The notes below the pieces were generated by a model that made no database searches, had not been told where the DNA came from, and saw nothing but the letters and a program-made list of their open reading frames with translations. From contig CAJXQM010000001.1 of assembly GCA_913058145.1 (NCBI GenBank), positions 1-64,000 of the forward strand: a DNA stretch of 64,000 nucleotides. The letters are read 5' to 3'. The translations under genes and the position numbers were made by a program. Every line of letters starts with the position of its first letter. The stretch's first letter is position 1. Below, piece after piece: positions 61,550-64,000 of this stretch. This DNA comes from an uncultured Colwellia sp. (lineage in GTDB: Bacteria > Pseudomonadota > Gammaproteobacteria > Enterobacterales > Alteromonadaceae).

Positions 61550-62121
61550 GCCTCCTTTTGGGTTATGGTAATAATATTTCGGAACAGTCGTGCGAGTACC
61601 GCCATAGCTAACAAGATGAAACTTGCAGGAATAGCGGATTTAATGACCCATCGAAATGGCATGCCTAGGGGTGAAGATGAACCTTCACTCAGTAAATATG
61701 AACTTGAGACATAATCGATACTATTAAATAAAATCACAAAAATGGTTGGAAAGACAAAAAAAACTGCGCCAAATATTTCCCATTTTAGTACTGTTTTAGG
61801 TTTTAACATTGAGGCCACAACGTCAACTCTGACTTGCGAGTTAGTAATTTCGGCATAGGATAAACCAAACATGATACCTATTGCATATAAATGCCACTGA
61901 ATTTCTTCAAACAGTATTAGACCATTGCTAAAGCCGTAACGCATGATTACATTAAGGATAATGACAGCAATTAATAATGCTGAAGACCAACAACAAACAG
62001 CAGCTGATTTCAGAATAATGGCCTCAAAAATGTCGGCTGTTTTTAGCATTAATCGTGCTATAGAGCTAGTAGGACTGGTAGGGTTGGAAAATGAATCAGT
62101 GATATGATTCTCCTCATTCAA
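61546..62121 (-). CDS. TRAP transporter small permease subunit (DctQ-like)
   Basis: Four-TM protein; RYGFSNGLILFEEIQWHLYAIGIMFGLSYAEITNSQVRVDV. Confidence 0.93.
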   Translation of the reverse strand: MNEENHITDSFSNPTSPTSSIARLMLKTADIFEAIILKSAAVCCWSSALLIAVIILNVIMRYGFSNGLILFEEIQWHLYAIGIMFGLSYAEITNSQVRVDVVASMLKPKTVLKWEIFGAVFFVFPTIFVILFNSIDYVSSSYLLSEGSSSPLGMPFRWVIKSAIPASFILLAMAVLARLFRNIITITQKEA

Positions 62122-62122
62122 T

Positions 62123-62150
62123 AAAAAACCTAGAACCTGAAGGTTCTAGG
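62123..62150 (-). terminator. Intrinsic terminator between the TRAP SBP gene and the permease genes
   Basis: Minus strand cctagaacct-tc-aggttctaggttttttatt. Confidence 0.9.
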
Positions 62151-62194
62151 CTGTGCTAATAATGGGAGTTACCGCACATAAGTAAGCGTTTAAT

Positions 62195-63259
62195 TTAAAG
62201 GCTAGGTTTTGGGCGAGGTAAGAAAGCGTTTGATTCCCATAAATCGTAAGTTTTACGGAACTTAGCTAAGTCATCATGTATTTTCTTAAACGCTGGATCT
62301 GCTGCCGATTGCTCAACAACCACTTCATCCCATTTAGTCTTAAAAGTAGTCAGCATCTCAGGCGACCAATATTTATTGATTACACCATCTTCAACATTCT
62401 GCTTCATTACGGGGGCTTGAACTGCTTCACCCAGTGCAATAGATTCTAACGTTGCGGATTTACATAAGTGTTCAATAACCGACTGTTGACGTTCACTCAT
62501 TTTCTTCCATGTATCTTTGTTGATAATCAGTTCCATTATCGTGGCTTGTTGATGCCAACCAGGGAAGTAATTATATTTAAGCAGTTTCTTTAAACCAATA
62601 CGCTGATCAACTACCGGCATTGAAAATTCAGTCGCATCAATAACACCTTTCTCTATCGCTGGGAATATTTCGCCACCGGGTAAACCGACGGTACTAACGC
62701 CAAGCTTTTCCATGACAAGAGCACCTAAGCCAAAGAAACGCATTTTCAGACCGTCTAAATCTTTAGGACTGTTAATTTCATCTTTAAACCAGCCTGACGT
62801 TTCAGGCGCTAAAACACCACACACTTGCACTTTCACATTGAGGTTGTTGTCATCATATAGTTCTTGATGTAGTTTATTGCCGTTGCCATGATAGAACCAA
62901 GCTAAATATTCAGATGCTTCAGGACCAAAAGGGACCGCTGAAAATAGACGGGCAGCGGGAATTTTCCCCCCCCAGTTACCAGCTGTTGCATAGCCAGCTT
63001 GTACCTTGCCAGTTGATACCGCATCAAGTATTTCTTTTGGACTAACTAATTTTTTTGGCTCATAAATTTTCATTTTTAAGCTGTTGCCACTTAATATTTG
63101 TATATTGTCAGATACATATTTAATGGTTGAACCTAAGCTTGGTAATACTGAGTTATAATAAATTGGCGTCTTTAGAAGCATCTTCTTTTCAGCCATGGCA
63201 GCACCTGAGAAACTGCCTGCGATTAAAGTACTTAATAATAACAAAGGAAATTTTTTCAT
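62195..63259 (-). CDS. TRAP transporter substrate-binding protein (DctP; TakP/oxo-acid-like)
   Basis: Signal peptide; PKDLDGLKMRFFGLGALVMEKLGVSTVGLPGGEIFPAIEKGVIDATEF. Confidence 0.93.
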   Translation of the reverse strand: MKKFPLLLLSTLIAGSFSGAAMAEKKMLLKTPIYYNSVLPSLGSTIKYVSDNIQILSGNSLKMKIYEPKKLVSPKEILDAVSTGKVQAGYATAGNWGGKIPAARLFSAVPFGPEASEYLAWFYHGNGNKLHQELYDDNNLNVKVQVCGVLAPETSGWFKDEINSPKDLDGLKMRFFGLGALVMEKLGVSTVGLPGGEIFPAIEKGVIDATEFSMPVVDQRIGLKKLLKYNYFPGWHQQATIMELIINKDTWKKMSERQQSVIEHLCKSATLESIALGEAVQAPVMKQNVEDGVINKYWSPEMLTTFKTKWDEVVVEQSAADPAFKKIHDDLAKFRKTYDLWESNAFLPRPKPSL

Positions 63260-63289
63260 TGTCTTTCTCCAGTAGTGTTTAGTGAAAAG

Positions 63290-64000
63290 TTAAAGAACGT
63301 ATTTAGCTGATAATTGTACGTAGCTTGAATCAGCATCTGATTTATCCATTTCAAAATTACCTATTTCAACACCAAAAGATAATTTCTCGGTGTAATTTTT
63401 GAAAACGTTAACGCCCCAATGAGTGTTATCAATATCAGATTCCTCAGTTGTGGTATTACCATAAAAAACAGTACTGCGAGTATCATCTGTCCAGAAGTGG
63501 CGATAAGCTACTGACACTGATGTAGACTCTTCTACTTTTCCATTAGTTATATCATTTGCTGCAGCTACAGCAACATAACGGCCTGTTTCACCGCTGTGTA
63601 ACTGAAAGCGAAAATCATCTTTACCGACTGCTTTAATACGACCAGCAATACCGTAACCAAACGCTGATTCTTCACCGGATGAAACAGAGTTTAATTTACG
63701 GGCCACACCTGCTACTGAGACATTACCCCAATCGCCTTTTAGAGTATATTTAGCAATAACGTCAGGTCTAGAGTCATCGCCAGTAATAGCATCATTAACA
63801 CCGCCATTACGAGAACGAGTTTCAGGGTTTTCTAAAGAAAGTTGTAATCCGCCGTTAGTGTAACGAAATTGATATTGACGAACGAATGCAGAAGCAACTA
63901 AAGGTCCACCAAAATCAGCCGCTTCAGCAATGGCACTAGTATTCATAAAAGTGGTCCAAGTTTGACCAACTAAGATGTTTTTATATTTGATAAAGGCATG
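63290..64000 (-). CDS. Outer-membrane porin (DcaP-like), truncated by the window edge
   Basis: C-terminal beta-barrel ending SYVQLSAKYVL; frame stays open to 64000 (AFIKYKNILVGQTWTTFMNTSAIAEAADFGGP). Confidence 0.8.
   Translation of the reverse strand, partial: HAFIKYKNILVGQTWTTFMNTSAIAEAADFGGPLVASAFVRQYQFRYTNGGLQLSLENPETRSRNGGVNDAITGDDSRPDVIAKYTLKGDWGNVSVAGVARKLNSVSSGEESAFGYGIAGRIKAVGKDDFRFQLHSGETGRYVAVAAANDITNGKVEESTSVSVAYRHFWTDDTRSTVFYGNTTTEESDIDNTHWGVNVFKNYTEKLSFGVEIGNFEMDKSDADSSYVQLSAKYVL

Overview
64 kb of chromosomal DNA from a low-GC marine gammaproteobacterium. Gene content and order look Colwellia-like or from related Alteromonadales; this is inferred from recognised families, not from a database search. 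Most of the window is core metabolism: an acetyl-CoA transferase-GNAT fusion with an HDAC-like deacetylase, miaE, zapA, dsbB, nhaD, an ammonium transporter, acs, pstSCAB-phoU, aroF-tyrA, pheA, an EF-P-like gene, etrA/fnr-uspE, the cbb3 oxidase cluster (ccoNOQP, fixH, ccoI, ccoS), mltD, gloB, a D-lactate-dehydrogenase-like flavoprotein with a two-component system, a TRAP transporter and a truncated porin. I saw no CRISPR array, prophage, transposase, rRNA or convincing tRNA, and no clearly novel multi-gene system. The best second-look items are: a frameshifted CPXCG cysteine-rich gene; a pgi 3' remnant; a mobile-type palindromic repeat (the 'DRLRANG/LSLSKAR' pseudo-peptide element); an in-frame, stop-containing 12-bp tandem repeat between aroF and tyrA; a perfect 24-bp palindrome between etrA and uspE; and several well-formed regulatory sites (FNR boxes, a four-unit 11-bp Pho box, paired TyrR boxes, a sigma-54 promoter). 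There are also internal or orphan terminators suggesting differential expression or unannotated small RNAs.
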